Source: Eutypella sp. D-1 | Taxonomy: Eukaryota > Ascomycota > Sordariomycetes > Xylariales > Diatrypaceae | Direction: 5' to 3' | DNA length: 64,000 nucleotides | NCBI GenBank assembly: GCA_023313575.1 | Contig: JAJTTP010000009.1 | Span: 1,302,001 to 1,366,000 of the forward strand | Part shown: in pieces, positions 22,361 through 34,217 of the stretch | How positions within the stretch are numbered: position 1 is the first letter of the stretch | Layout: every line of letters starts with the position of its first letter | The notes under the pieces: generated by a model | The model's database searches: none | What the model was told of the DNA's origin: nothing | Seen by the model: only the letters and a program-made list of their open reading frames with translations | Translations under genes and position numbers: made by a program

Positions 22361-22941
22361 GGCGAGGAGAGCGAAGGGATGATCATAGGAGAACTAGTCT
22401 AATAGCTTCAGCCCCAGCTTCAGCTCCAAGCCATCATCAAATGGACCGTAGACATGCACATACTAACTAACCACCGGGTCGTTGATAACTCTATAAGTAG
22501 GGTATGTATGTGGAGTTGTGGGATCGTGAAGTCGCGAGATATACTCTATACGCTGAACATGTCTAATGGGAAAATAAAGTCCAGTATGGAAAGACATTCA
22601 TGGATGTGATGATGGTGAATTGTACGTGCTGCAGGGCTGCAGGTGCGTTGGCGGTTGAATGTGTGAGAAATCTGGAACAGGCACGAGGATTCTACGTACA
22701 TAATACCTGCCTGGCATGTACTCACCTACATAGACTACTGGCAGGTATGTACATGTAGCTATTCCATTTCTTCCGGGTTAGTTTATGTAACACAAAGTTG
22801 AATTCATTGGGTAGAATGCCTGAGACTAACTGCCATACTTACCTATATAAGTAAGCTTGAAGGTATATAAGTTTAGAACAACTTCAGAAATCCACCTATA
22901 ATAAACACACCACCCCAGGTTCACGGGTTTACTTTCAGACA

Positions 22942-22961
22942 GACACACACACACACACACA
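22942..22961. repeat. (AC)n microsatellite
   Basis: About nine AC units in non-coding DNA upstream of the histidine kinase gene. Confidence 0.85.
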
Positions 22962-23596
22962 GACATACATATCTTGATACATTTAGGTAGGTTGGTAGGT
23001 AGTAGGTAGTACTGCCCAGGTGTCAGACTCAGACTCCATGTTATGCGCACAAAAACGGTTTGAAGGTGGTGGTTGGTGGTTTTCCAAACAATACCTTAAG
23101 TAATCTTGAATCTAGACCATTATGCTTAGTAGTAGGAAGCCGTTGTTTCTTTTTTAGCGGTCCAGTGTCGTATTATGGCTGCGTTATGTAATTAAAGGTG
23201 CAGAGCCAAGCCATCCATCTATCGATAGGAAGCTAAGCTCCAAGCCCTCAAGCCTATCAAGCCCTCTAAACTATTATCGATCCAAAATGTAACCCAACCA
23301 AGACAATGTTGATGATTCACCAGACCAACCGGCAGCCTCCGCCCATGTGGTCGGTACTTACTTACCTGTATGTAGTGTGGCTCAAATCTCATTTAAGCTT
23401 TTGCTCTTTGGTTCCCAATATGGGATACTCCATGTGACTCGGTAGTTGCGCCAAGTACCTACCAAGGTAGGTTTAGTTTATGCAGTTTCAGCTTGATAGA
23501 GCCACTATTACATATCTAGCTCTAGGTCCAGGAGTCTTGGATCTTAACATCTTAACCAAAAACAACACCAAGTGAGATGAACCGATGAACCAGCTT

Positions 23597-23606
23597 TACC
23601 TAGGTA
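23597..23606. repeat. TACCTAGGTA palindrome
   Basis: Perfect copy in the spacer between histidine kinase and GPI-protein genes. Confidence 0.65.
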
Positions 23607-25200
23607 GCATCGGGACATCGCCCCGACTACCGAGTTAACCAAGCTATCACTGAGGCTATCAGGTCAGGGAGGGGATTTATAGCGACGACAAAAGAACCTC
23701 GCAGTAAGTGGTCGCATTCACTAGGCTACATATATACTTACCACCTGGAGTAAAGTATGTAAGCTATTCGAATCTCATTCACCATAATCTTCCGAGGTTT
23801 TTAAACGGAGTCTTATGTCCTGTTGCGCCTTAACTGCTAAATTGAATATATGTTGAATTCGTCTCTCAGCTGACATATATTGACAGTAATATTGTGGAAG
23901 CCTAAGAAGGTAATTTGGTGTTTAGAGATAGGCAATTGAAGGGGGCTTGAGAGGGAAGGGAAAAAATTTGAACTCCCCCTCTACCACTTCACTACTTACT
24001 TCTTCAGCTTCTAGCCCCCAATCCACCTAGCTTCGGCCTGAAGTGACAGGGGGCATTTCAGCTCGTCTTGGCATTTTCTGTATGTCCCGAATCCCCTCAC
24101 GATTCAACTGATATGTAGCTCCCCACTCGCAATTATCAACTTGACTACATACCAAGAATATCGTCGTTATGTCTTTCTTTCTGAAATAGCATCCACGGTG
24201 TAACATGCAAGTATCTGGGTAGTTAGTCAGCCACTTATATGTATCCAACCTCCCACTACGTGCCGAGCTCTTTCTGTTTATATATATGTCCCTGTCTCTA
24301 TCTTTCGCCTCTCTCGAGCCTCCGTGCTTATCTAGGCCGCCTTTGAAACGATGCCTCTTAGTTCACCGACAACGGGTCCCGTACCCTTTCCCCTCTTCTC
24401 CTCCAGATCACTGACCCTCGAAAAAGGCCCACTCGAGATGCGCCTGGGTTGGAAGTCGCGGACTAGCTTGGCCACCCCGGGTACTCTCGATATGTTAGGC
24501 TACCGTGGCTGACTCCTAAATACCATCAGGGGTCGCAAACTAATCACGGGAAGCCACAATGCCACCCTAATGGTGTGAATCCTGCAGAAAACCAGGTCAG
24601 CTTGAAAAACACCTGCTGTTCCTCGACGGTGAGCAGTCCTCACATAGGACGATATCCAGCAACACCCCTGGAGCCACTGCCCACGTATAATAGACGGCGT
24701 AGGCGTATTCCTCTAGTATGGTGGCCTGCCTCCTTGGAAGGAAAGCGGTCGTCTTGTCATACGGTGGCGAGTTTAGCCGAGTAAATCAGCCCAACCGTGC
24801 CAAGACGCCCGCGATGTGATAGCTTCATTAGGCGGCGATGTGCTCAAGGATGTAAGTGCACTCAGATTCAGCCCTAGCTTGGCGGACCCAGACGGGACTG
24901 CATAGTAAAGGGGCCCGTACCGATTCCCCGAAGCTAGTTCTCTTGGTGATTTCTCCAAATTGCCTCATCCAGTCGTTCGACGTGGCATTGAACATCTCCT
25001 GGGCCGCCTGTAAGCAAGCAAATGGGGTCAGGTTGTGGGTATAAAGGTCCTCCACGCCCCAACGCCCGCGCAGGTTCGGCCCAGCCACCGCCCTTTCACT
25101 CGTGTATTCTGAATCAGACATCTCCTACATCTCTAGAGACGGTTTTGATAGGTCACCATCTAGTCCTATAGACATCTTTGGTACCATCCAAAACGGCACT

Positions 25201-26046
25201 ATGCGCGTCCAAACCCATCTCATCGGCCTCGTCCTCCTAGCCCCGGCCGCCCTGGCGGAGAGGGCACGGCAGCGTCTCTCCTTCGGCAGCATTCCAGGTC
25301 ACAGCCCGCTGACCAACGTGCTGGCTACCTGCGAAATCGGGTATACGACGTGCGACCTGGGGTGCATGGAGGTGACGGGCGTCTGCTGCGAGGACGGCTC
25401 TAGCACGTACTGCGACGCGGGATACTACTGCACGCCGACGGCGTGCTGCCCGATAGGAAAGACGTGTACCGGCAGTGGCGGTCCGGCCACCTGCGATGTC
25501 GGCGAGACCGAGTGCGGTGACCTCTGCATGCCTTTCCACGGCACCTGCTGCGACAATGGCCAGACGTACTGCCCTGACTTCGGCACCTGTATGGCCGACG
25601 ACACTTGCTGCCCGGTGGGCAAGGTCTGTGACGGGTCGGGATCTGGGGGTAGCTCTAGCGGCGATGACGATGACATCACGGCCACCGCTACTGCCACTGC
25701 CACGGGCTCACGCACCACCACAACGGATGATGACTTCGACTTCACGAGCCCTACTCGCACCGTCCCTACTTCCACTAGCGAAGCGACCACATCGTCGGAC
25801 GACGATGATAATGGCTTCCCCCCCTTCTTCACAACACCCGGCGCTGAGCCCACTACCTCTTCGGAGGAGTCCACTACGACGGACCCTACCACCACAGACG
25901 ATGAGACTGCTGCCATCACAAACAGCGCCTCGAGCACTCCTTCAACCACTTCTCTGCCTTCGCCTCCTTCGAATGCTGCGGGTGGCCACTTCGTCTCCGG
26001 TGACATGGTAGCTGCCGGTGTCATCGCCGCCGCCGTCCTTCTCTAA
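25201..26046 (+). CDS. GPI-anchored cysteine-rich cell-surface protein
   Basis: Single exon, 281 residues. Residues 1-19 (MRVQTHLIGLVLLAPAALA) are a signal peptide. Residues 40-150 hold about 26 cysteines in repeated GxxxCCxxGxxxYC / TACCPIGKTC / TCCPVGKVC blocks, resembling small disulfide-rich, granulin-like modules. Residues 155-255 form a Ser/Thr/Asp-rich stalk suited to O-mannosylation. The last 17 residues are hydrophobic after a small-residue segment (NAAGG), the pattern of a GPI-anchor signal. The ATG at 25201 was chosen over the longer in-frame extension from 25102, which would bury the signal peptide. It probably sits on the plasma membrane or wall; the exact role, structural or host-interaction, is not known. 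Confidence 0.85.
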   Translation: MRVQTHLIGLVLLAPAALAERARQRLSFGSIPGHSPLTNVLATCEIGYTTCDLGCMEVTGVCCEDGSSTYCDAGYYCTPTACCPIGKTCTGSGGPATCDVGETECGDLCMPFHGTCCDNGQTYCPDFGTCMADDTCCPVGKVCDGSGSGGSSSGDDDDITATATATATGSRTTTTDDDFDFTSPTRTVPTSTSEATTSSDDDDNGFPPFFTTPGAEPTTSSEESTTTDPTTTDDETAAITNSASSTPSTTSLPSPPSNAAGGHFVSGDMVAAGVIAAAVLL

Positions 26047-27360
26047 AGCTTCAATTATACCATGGCCTCGGGGTGATGGTTATCAGCGCGCTGTGTCTTC
26101 ATTTCTTAAAAAAAAATGGTTTATTTTACATATGACGATAGGCTGCAACATCTTCGGACCGGCATAAATGAAGCCATTTTGTTTAGATAAGGATGATGGA
26201 TCTATGCCATACACATGTTGTGAATAATATGTATGATCTTAGTTATATACCTCAACAATAATAAAATCTTACATTATTTACCTTGGTTACTCTTGGCTCT
26301 CATCTGCTTGTCTCTCATTGCTTATGATGATCCCTAACATGTCTTTCTTGGGACTTAGCTAAGTTACTATACAGAGATATGTGCAATCAATAAAAACATC
26401 GTCCTGTCTTAAGCTACTGGCGATGGATGAGATGATATTTTAATTTGCACATCACACCTACAACGACAGCATGTTCGTGGTCTTTTCTATTGAGAAGTCT
26501 ATGGAGCAAGAGCGCGTAATAGCTAGTCGGCGGAAATCGAAGGATCCACGAGCACGACTTTAACACCATTTAGCAGAGAAAGGAAACAACTTAGATAGAA
26601 ACCGAACGAGCACGGACTGCAGATACGTGTGAGAATGAAGTAAATGACCTTTTATTCTGAGCTACGGGCCTACGGCCACTATTCTAACACTGTGATGCCG
26701 GTGAGTGAACGACCGTCCGCAAGTCAGTGTGTCAGTGGTATGTAGCAAGATGGTGTAAAAGGGGGAAACTAGATACAGGGTGCCCTGTGCCAAGGGATAT
26801 AGCTATAAGGCAAGGTAAGTCGGACTGTCACTGCAATAGTGGGCCCTGACAAGAAAAGATGGCATGAACCAAAGACGTCACTATGCGAATTTACATGGAC
26901 AGCATCATATTCGTAGACCTATGTATGCATAGCACTTGGGCAGATATGAGAGTCACGCTTTGGCTATTGAACAGGTGCACTTTACCAACGAGCCTACCAA
27001 CTCACGAGACAGCGACGACAATTCCAGCAAAATCATAACCCAAACCTAGTCATCAGTATTATCATCTCGATCGAAAAGAGAGCAAAGAGCATCCTCCTAG
27101 TACAGGCAACACACTACACAGAACGAAAGGTGAAGCAAAATGACACTGCGATGTGCACCGGATAGAACATAATGATTAAGTTAACCTGACCCTTCCTCAC
27201 CCAGACTACCGAAAGCTAGGGATAGGGAGGCAAGTATCCAAGACGAGCTATCCGGAACGATCAAGACCCCAAACCGGCGAATCCCGAGTCACATTTCATC
27301 TATCCCTGCCTTTACGATCCCCCTCCCCCGCACCCTCTTCAACTTTCTCACCCCACCTAA
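26047..27360. other. convergent intergenic region, 1.3 kb
   Basis: No coding signal recognised. An A run at 26108-26116 lies near the 3' end of the GPI-protein gene. Confidence 0.5.
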
Positions 27361-27765
27361 TCATTCCAACGGCCGAAATCTCCCCTTCTCGAACTTGATC
27401 GGCGCATAAGCAACCCACACAGGTAGACGGCCCTCGAGGGCCGTGTTCGAGTGGTGCGCGGAGGCGCGGCCGCCGTGGCGCGGGGCGCCGGCGTAAGAGT
27501 TCCGTCCCAGGCTGCCGTGGTGTCCGCCCTTGCTGTGCGACCCGTGCCGTGTCTTCTTGATCTCGTTGCCGGCGTCGTTGCCATGGACGTGGCCCGGCGC
27601 TCGACGCTTGCACAAGGTGCATGGCCGCGAGGGGCCCTTGCGCTTGTACTGGCAGTAACGGAGGATCGTCACCTCGAAGTCTTGCGGCCGGTAGCAGCAT
27701 AGTGTTGGTCTGTCGCAATTGCTGTCGCCGCTGGGGCTGTCGGATACTGAGGATGATGACGACAT
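27361..27765 (-). CDS. hypothetical 134-residue Cys/His-rich protein
   Basis: Unspliced frame starting at a true ATG (27765). It begins with a serine-rich run, then has six cysteines between residues 17 and 52 (CDRPTLCC, RYCQYKRKG, RPCTLCKRR), followed by a His/Gly/Arg-rich part with HGSHSKGGHHGSLG. The CxxC pair and surrounding basic residues suggest possible metal or nucleic-acid binding, but no family is recognised. The end, PVWVAYAPIKFEKGRFRPLE, looks ordered. The frame has GC-rich codon use like neighbouring genes. A chance frame cannot be excluded. Confidence 0.45.
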   Translation of the reverse strand: MSSSSSVSDSPSGDSNCDRPTLCCYRPQDFEVTILRYCQYKRKGPSRPCTLCKRRAPGHVHGNDAGNEIKKTRHGSHSKGGHHGSLGRNSYAGAPRHGGRASAHHSNTALEGRLPVWVAYAPIKFEKGRFRPLE

Positions 27766-28883
27766 GGTGGGTGGGCTTGTTGTTATTATGACTGTTTTAG
27801 TATGTAAGGAAAATGTGCTAACGAAATGCTTTGGTTATGGTAGTTCGCGTCTTTTATTAGGCTTGTATATAATGTTTCGTGAATTAGGTGGTGGGAGCTG
27901 GCGGGTGATTCTGGTCGACATCTAGGCGTATGCGAGGCAAATTCCCGGAGAAGCAAGAATCAACACATCGTGGACAACTTGAGAGTAGTTACAAGGTTAC
28001 GTTTGAACATACAGTTTTGCGATGCAATTACAAGTCTCCGTTAACTCTAAAAATTTGTTTCCTTCTGAATTGCGTCACATTTGCATATACAATCAGCCAT
28101 AATTATAATCTAGATCGTCTCTGGATAACATGTCACGCCGCAAGGACGGATCGAGCAGTCTGAGCTAGGATTCATAGGAGAAGATATACTGTGAACCATT
28201 GTTATCCTCGGTAGGCTGATGGTAAGTGACTAGTACACTATAAAAGGTCTCACAGTCGTGCCAGCTCTTAAGGTATGGATTCAAGGGTAATCAAGGATAT
28301 TCGTAAGGCGTGGTGGATCTTGTATCTCTCTTGGCTTGTCTTTTTTCTGTTTATTTCCTTCCTTTGCATATTCTTCTGGTTTTGCTCTAGATGTGAATAT
28401 GGCAAATGTCTGTATATCTAAACAGAGAGTTGATTAGGGGTCGAATTCTCGCATCGAGGCAACATGGATATGTAGCCATAACAGCAAGCAACTAACACAT
28501 GAAAAGACGCATGGTTAATCGATTACCTGATAGAGAAGCTATTATGTTCAAACGTGTGGCAAAAGTTTGAGGGTTGCAAAAAAGTTATATTATAGCTTGG
28601 AGGCCCACCTCTGACCCAGGGTTTAATTAATCAACAAACCCCCCTCCAATCCTTTATCATGTATTAATGTATGCAAGGATGACAGTATCTGCCATCACCA
28701 TAGACAAAGTTCCTCCAAACCTTTTCATCCCTAACTATCGAGCCATGTTCCCGAAAGCTTCCAAGAAATATGCTTTCAATATGCCTGAACCCTAATAATA
28801 CACTTGAGCCTAAATCCTCCACAGTGTTCAGATTCCTTGTAGAATAGTCAGCACGAGAGGCCCAAGCGTTGATTTGCCTTCCA
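27766..28883. other. intergenic, 1.1 kb
   Basis: Should include the promoter of the 134-residue gene at the left edge and the 3' flank of the next gene at the right. AT-rich, with no gene seen. Confidence 0.5.
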
Positions 28884-30018
28884 TTAGGCGTTGGTAGGTG
28901 CCGTCCTACATAAAGCTAGCTTCGGAGCTCGAGTTTCGATAGGTGGCGGCTGCGACAGCGCATGCGAGGACGATCCTTTGAGCACATCCTTATATGTGGC
29001 CGGCTTCGAGGCTGAGATTTCGAGTTGCGACGACGGCTTGACTTGAGCCGCTGGCAACTGGGTGCCGGATTCCTTGGTGCCGCTGGCGTCGTTGAGAGAG
29101 ACGCTTGTAAGCGATGTGACCAGCGAGGAGATGCCCGTTATCGTCGAAATGCCCGAAGAAGAGGTGAGTGTGGTTGCAGATGGTGACAAGGGCGTAAGCT
29201 GGGGGAGTTCCTCTGTGATATCGTTGTTGTTGTTGAGGAATCCCCATGTCTCCTGGCGCAACGACACGGAAGAAGATACCGACACCTCCTCAGAGTTAGT
29301 GGCTGAGGTGTCGGCATTGGACGTTGGCAGCTCGAGCCAGAGCCTGGGGTCGTTTAGGAGCGTTGTCACCCTCGGGTTCCCCTGCAAGATGTGCGCTCGC
29401 AGGTCCGCGAGGCTGTCGTCCCTCACTCGGAGGACACCGCCATTCTGAGGCTTGTCGAAGATCCTGAGTGTGCTAACGGGAACGAGGTAGACACTCTGAA
29501 TATAAACCCACTATAGCGATAGTTAGCCTGATAGGATCCTGAGAAGGGCAGTCGCCCTGTGAAATAAGACGCGCCTCTAAACTTTTTAATGGAAAGGAAA
29601 CAGAAATGATTCTACATACACTCGTTTCGGGCTTGGGCATGGAGCCGGCCTCGAGGAAAAGGTGGGCGCGCTCGTTCTGGGGTCGAACGCTGCCACAAAA
29701 GGCGCGGAAATCATGTCTGGCCTTGGACCGATGCCTGCGCTGCGTCCAGGGTGGGCGAAAGCCGTTGTCGGGCCCGGATGAATAGGCCGAGACCGGCGTG
29801 ACGAGAACATGCGTCGCTGTCGTCGAGCGGCGCGTGAGGATGATGACGGGGTGACTGGTGGCTCCCCTTTCCAGCTGTCTAGACCGGATAAGGGTTGTGA
29901 AGTCATGGCGGTTGAACTCCCTATGGGACCGCAAAAAAGCGATGTCGCCCGCACTCCACTCGTAGTCGTCGCGTGCCCTAGGATGGGCCACGCTGGCTTG
30001 TCTCCAGGATAAAGCCAT
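28884..30018 (-). CDS. uncharacterised 341-residue protein, two exons
   Basis: Exons 30018-29620 and 29510-28884. The intron has a GTATGT donor, a GCTAACTATCG branch site and a TAG acceptor, and joins two open frames in phase (PETS-WVYIQS). The N-terminal half starts MALSWRQASVAHPRARDDYE and contains GDIAFLRSHREFNRHDF and SHPVIILTRRSTTATHVLVT, reading like a small globular domain. The segment YLVPVSTLRIFDKPQNGG follows at the junction. The C-terminal 180 residues are Ser/Thr-rich and probably disordered. No catalytic motif or named family is recognised. Coherence of the splice and of codon use supports a real gene. Confidence 0.65.
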
Positions 30019-31765
30019 GACGATATACGGTGTGAGATTTGAGATATAATATATCTTATTAGATAATAAGATAGAATGGATATGAAAAGCCGATGAAGCA
30101 GGCTCAGAAAAGGAGTGTAAAGTGAGTGTAAAGCATGAGGAAAGATGCAAAAGCAATCGAACGCTCAATGCAGGGAGGAAATGGATGAAGAAGCTAGTAG
30201 GGAATAGATGTGTGTGAAGAGGAAGGAAAGAAGATGAGTTGTGAAGAACAGAGAGGAGTGGGAAGAGATGACAAGAACACAGTGTGATTCATATACGCTT
30301 TTCTTAACGCTTGAAAATAACCACAGTTAAAGTTTTGACCACCAGGCAATAAAGTATAGCAGCGCGTTAAGAGCCTAATACTATGAGAATAGCCCGGCTG
30401 GGGCGCGTCACCTACGCGGTGGCAGTAAACTTACGGACGCGAGGACATATGCACTCTAAAATATACTCAGAACTATAATAGGAGAGGTCAATAGGATCTA
30501 TTTATATCAAGGTTCTTAAGATTTAGTTTCGCTACGCCTCATCTGGAGTACCATATCCCATGAGGAGAAGAACCCAACTGCACCATTGATTTGACATTTG
30601 GATAGGTCACTAGATCATTTTCAACTAGCACTATATTCATTTAGACCTGTAGCGGCCTTCGTATACCTGAGTTGCTATGTATTATGGACAGCTTATGACC
30701 TACTTCTGTACCTACTTCCGCGATACGCTGTTCAAGAAAAATAAAAGTCGAGGTATATTCCCTGATTATTTTTGGGTTGTTGCACTTATCTCGACCCCTA
30801 AAATCTAACTGCTCGTTGTGTTAGTAATCATGTTTGTCATTACGATGGCTAGGCACGATGAAATCGAGCAAGATGAGGCTATCGTGATAGACTCTGCTGT
30901 GGTCAGAGAAGGCCAAGACTTTAAGTTCAAGTTGGTAGATAAGGTTAAGATCTACTGCCAGGTTAGATACTTGGGTATCAAGCAACCTATACTAACATAC
31001 TTAGGTACATATCTATACCAGACAGGTGACCATATTACACCTGGCTATACCTAGTTCGGTAGGATTACCAGCCTGTTTAGGTAAGTTACCAGGAACCCGA
31101 GATACCAAGTTGACGGACATATGAGGTATATACGTACCCACCGCTGCCACCCTGGGTACGGCGTAGAGAGGTACTACTAGGTACTTGCCCATATGTATAT
31201 GCAAGTAAATAAGCAAGAAATACTTCTAAGCACGGAATGATCTGACATCTGATAGGCAAGTTTAGCCCCGCCATCGATCATTATAGAAGTTTCCAATAGA
31301 ACCTTGGAAGACTTTCAACCCGCGTTATATAGGTACCTAGGTAGTCACTCAAGTACTTACGTATTATAGCTACCTAAATGTTTACATCTACAACTCGAAG
31401 CGCACATGTCAGTCAGTATTATCACTCAAAGAAGAAGACTTTTTTATATACCATTATTTTATATACCATTACATGAGACGTCTCGAACGTACGGAGTAAA
31501 TTTGAAGCCACAATTCCTACCTATTATAAATAGACAAGCCATCGTTACCCAAAGAACATTACAGCGCATTACGGGCAGATCAACATCAACGTCGTCGGCT
31601 CTGCCTCTACCCCGCAAGTTCTTTTGCCCCTCCCCCCTTACCCCCTTCCCCTTTACCCCCTCCCCCTATTCTTCCATCACGCACGGGACAGGTCGTTTCT
31701 CGCCACTGCGGCACCGGCACCTGTTACACCTACCATACCTATCACAACATATAAGACACGCCAAC
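30019..31765. promoter_or_regulatory. divergent intergenic region, 1.7 kb
   Basis: Both flanking genes are transcribed outward, so promoters for the 341-residue protein and riboflavin kinase lie here. A pyrimidine-rich run (CCCCTT repeats) at 31622-31676 is placed like a promoter or leader element about 90-140 bases before the riboflavin kinase ATG. A palindrome lies at 31334-31343. Confidence 0.5.
31334..31343. repeat. TACCTAGGTA palindrome
   Basis: Perfect copy, about 420 bp upstream of the riboflavin kinase start. Confidence 0.65.
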
Positions 31766-32629
31766 ATGTCGACGTCGCCTTCGTCGCGCCCATCAATCGT
31801 GTGTCCAGACTCCGGACCCGAACCGCCATATCCCCTGCGCATGGAGGGGGAGGTGATCTCGGGGTTTGGACGTGGATCCAAGGAGGTTCGTTGGCTCGTT
31901 CTTTGCTTTGCTTCTCTCTCTCTCTTTTTTTTTCTTTGCCGGGTCACTTTGTTCCGTCGTAGTTTATAAGAAACGAGATACATGATAAATATTTATGGCT
32001 TACTAATTACGAAAATAAAAATAAAATAGCTCGGTATCCCCACCGCGAACCTTCCCGTCGACGCCAACGTGACACCGTGGATCGACTCCATCGAGTCGGG
32101 CGTCTACTTCGGGTACGCCTCTCTGGCGCTACCGCCCACGCATCCAGACCACCAGCATCACGACGCCACCGCCTCCGCTAACGCAGAGAAGAACGAGAAC
32201 GAGAACGGGGAGGAGGAGAACAGCAGCAAAAAGAAGAAGACCACGTGGCACGTGTACCCGATGGTGATGTCGATCGGGTACAACCCGTTCTACGGGAACC
32301 GGGTGCGGTCGGCGGAGGTGCACGTACTGCGGCGGTTCGGCGCCGATTTCTACGGCTGTCCCCTGCGCCTGCTGGTGCTGGGTTTCGTGCGCCCCGAGCG
32401 CGGCGACTACGACGGCGTCGCCGCCCTCGTCGCCGATATCCGCTACGATTGCGTCGTCGCCCGCCGCAGCCTTGATCGCTCCGCCTGGACGCCCCGCCAG
32501 GGCGTCGCCTTCGCCCCCGCTCCCGACGATGGAGAAGGGGAGGGCGGCGCGGAGCCGAAGGAGGGCGCACGCGAAGAGGTGAAGACGGGTACACTGGATG
32601 GGAGCTGGCTTGTCAGGGATGAAGACTAG
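31766..32629 (+). CDS. FMN1: riboflavin kinase
   Basis: Phosphorylates riboflavin with ATP to make FMN, the precursor of FAD. Exons 31766-31885 and 32030-32629 give 239 residues. The intron has an unusual GTTCGT donor but a good TACTAATTAC branch region and TAG acceptor, and it joins the family motif [15 protein letters not shown] exactly in frame. Further conserved strings are [46 protein letters not shown] and [13 protein letters not shown] polar insertion of about 35 residues (His/Asn/Glu/Lys-rich) sits between the second and third strands. The C-terminal 40 residues are acidic and variable. The whole protein is one kinase domain, without the FAD synthetase part found in bacterial RibF. 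Confidence 0.93.
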
Positions 32630-34217
32630 ATGAGGCGCACGAGTTCGGAAACGAGAGGGGGGAAATAAATATGGCCGCGTAGGTGTCGGATGTGAGGTTG
32701 ATGCGGAAAAGGGGGGTAAGAGGGAGGAGTGGGGAGGGGTTTGTTTCCCAGGACGCACTGTACGAAGGGTACCGACGGGGTGGGACCCTGAACTACCCAC
32801 CTATCCACTACCCACTTCCCTACCCTGACCAGGGGGTTTCTGTTTTGCAGCTCGGCTCTGCAGCTCGAGTCCTGCAGTTTGGTCAATAATGCGGGCTTGC
32901 TCGCCTGCCAGTCTGGAGAACCATACAAAGGAGACGTAGCGCGCATAACGCAGTTGAACTACCTTTGCAGCGATGCGGTGCACTTGCGCATCAGCCGCGG
33001 GGGAGGGTGAGAAGAGAGGGGGGGAAGGGGTGGCGGATGTCATGCATATTACATGTCGGCAAAGAGGAGTCTAGAGTCTAGTTCCTGGATGCCGACGCAT
33101 GTAATGCAATGCACGAGTAATCGATCTGAGACAAGCCGAATCTCTCGCTAGATTCGGGGTCAGGGGTGCCGAGGAGGGGGAAGGGGGGAGCATATGCGGC
33201 TGTGGGTGGGCGGCTTCGAGAGAACGAGATGAAGTTGGCCAATAGAGTTATAGAGAGTGCGGGACTGAGATCTTCATCTGATAGATCTCTCGTCGTATCT
33301 AGTGCCGTCGTCTCCCTGTCATTTACGATAGATAGATCGATAAATGAAGATGGATCGAATTATAGACGAATGATCTTGTTCGGACAACAGATCGGTTGGT
33401 GCGTGTGTGTCCACCATTCCGTATACTATACAACGTGTGCTACCCCATCTACACATGCTTACACCTTACCGACCTTGTCAACATATCCGATAGGAGGGAA
33501 TCTTTATCCGTCAGTATAGACCCTTAAACATACAAGCTCACTAGTTATTCCGTCTTACATACGTACATATGGACATATCCAGATCAGCAAAATAGACCAC
33601 CTAATTTAGGGACTAATTATGCTTGTACGCATGAATTAGTCATTCTATCAATGTCACCTATCTCACAGTCCCATTCTAGTTAAGCATCTCGTGACATCAA
33701 TACTCTATACAAACACGGTTTCACAGAGTTGTACAATGTCTGATGAGGCCACAGGCATGGCTATGCCTCTAGCGTATAGGGATCTCTGACCGGAGTGACA
33801 AATGGAATAGAACACGATCGATCAGTCAAGTAAATGCATGTGCCCAGGGAATTAATTCGATATAGAATATCCAGACAGAATAACTACAGTTCATATGTAT
33901 TATGACCAGCTTCCCCCCTGTCTGTCCTAGACCCTGTCGGAGACGAGGGGGGGAGAAGGAGCTCTAAAAAGCCCGCGAGCTCTCATCCAGAAACGCCGCC
34001 CATTGTGCAAGTAAGTATGCATGTGTGTGTTGTGTGTGCGTTTGTGTATCTGTGTGCAAAGTGCGCGCGTATATGTATGCGTATGCCGTGTGAAAAACAA
34101 AACCCAGAATACCCAGACTTTTTGTGGAAAAGAAACCGTGTCCCATGTATGCATCCCTCATGATATCATGAGCGATAGCATCTCTGTCCATATACCCTCT
34201 TCAACGTCGTCCTCTCC
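32630..34217. other. convergent intergenic region, 1.6 kb
   Basis: No gene seen. Holds the 3' ends of riboflavin kinase and acuK and a GT-rich low-complexity tract at 34020-34060. Confidence 0.5.

Larger units (their letters stand above)
22361..25200. other. 2.8-kb intergenic region
   Basis: Divergent spacer between the histidine kinase and the GPI-anchored protein, so it holds both promoters. A 98-codon frame at 25121-24828 (-) opens with ATG but has no recognisable domain and overlaps the likely leader of the GPI gene. It contains an AC repeat at 22942-22961, TAGG-rich patches at 22985-23010 and a palindrome at 23597-23606. Confidence 0.45.

Noticed and set aside
24828..25121. 98-codon ATG frame on the minus strand upstream of the GPI-protein gene
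   Set aside because: It overlaps the probable leader of the GPI gene, has no recognised domain and no splice partner; a chance frame is as likely.
32178..32594. Long minus-strand frame opposite riboflavin kinase
   Set aside because: Arginine-rich shadow of the GC-rich coding strand; the plus strand has clear family motifs.
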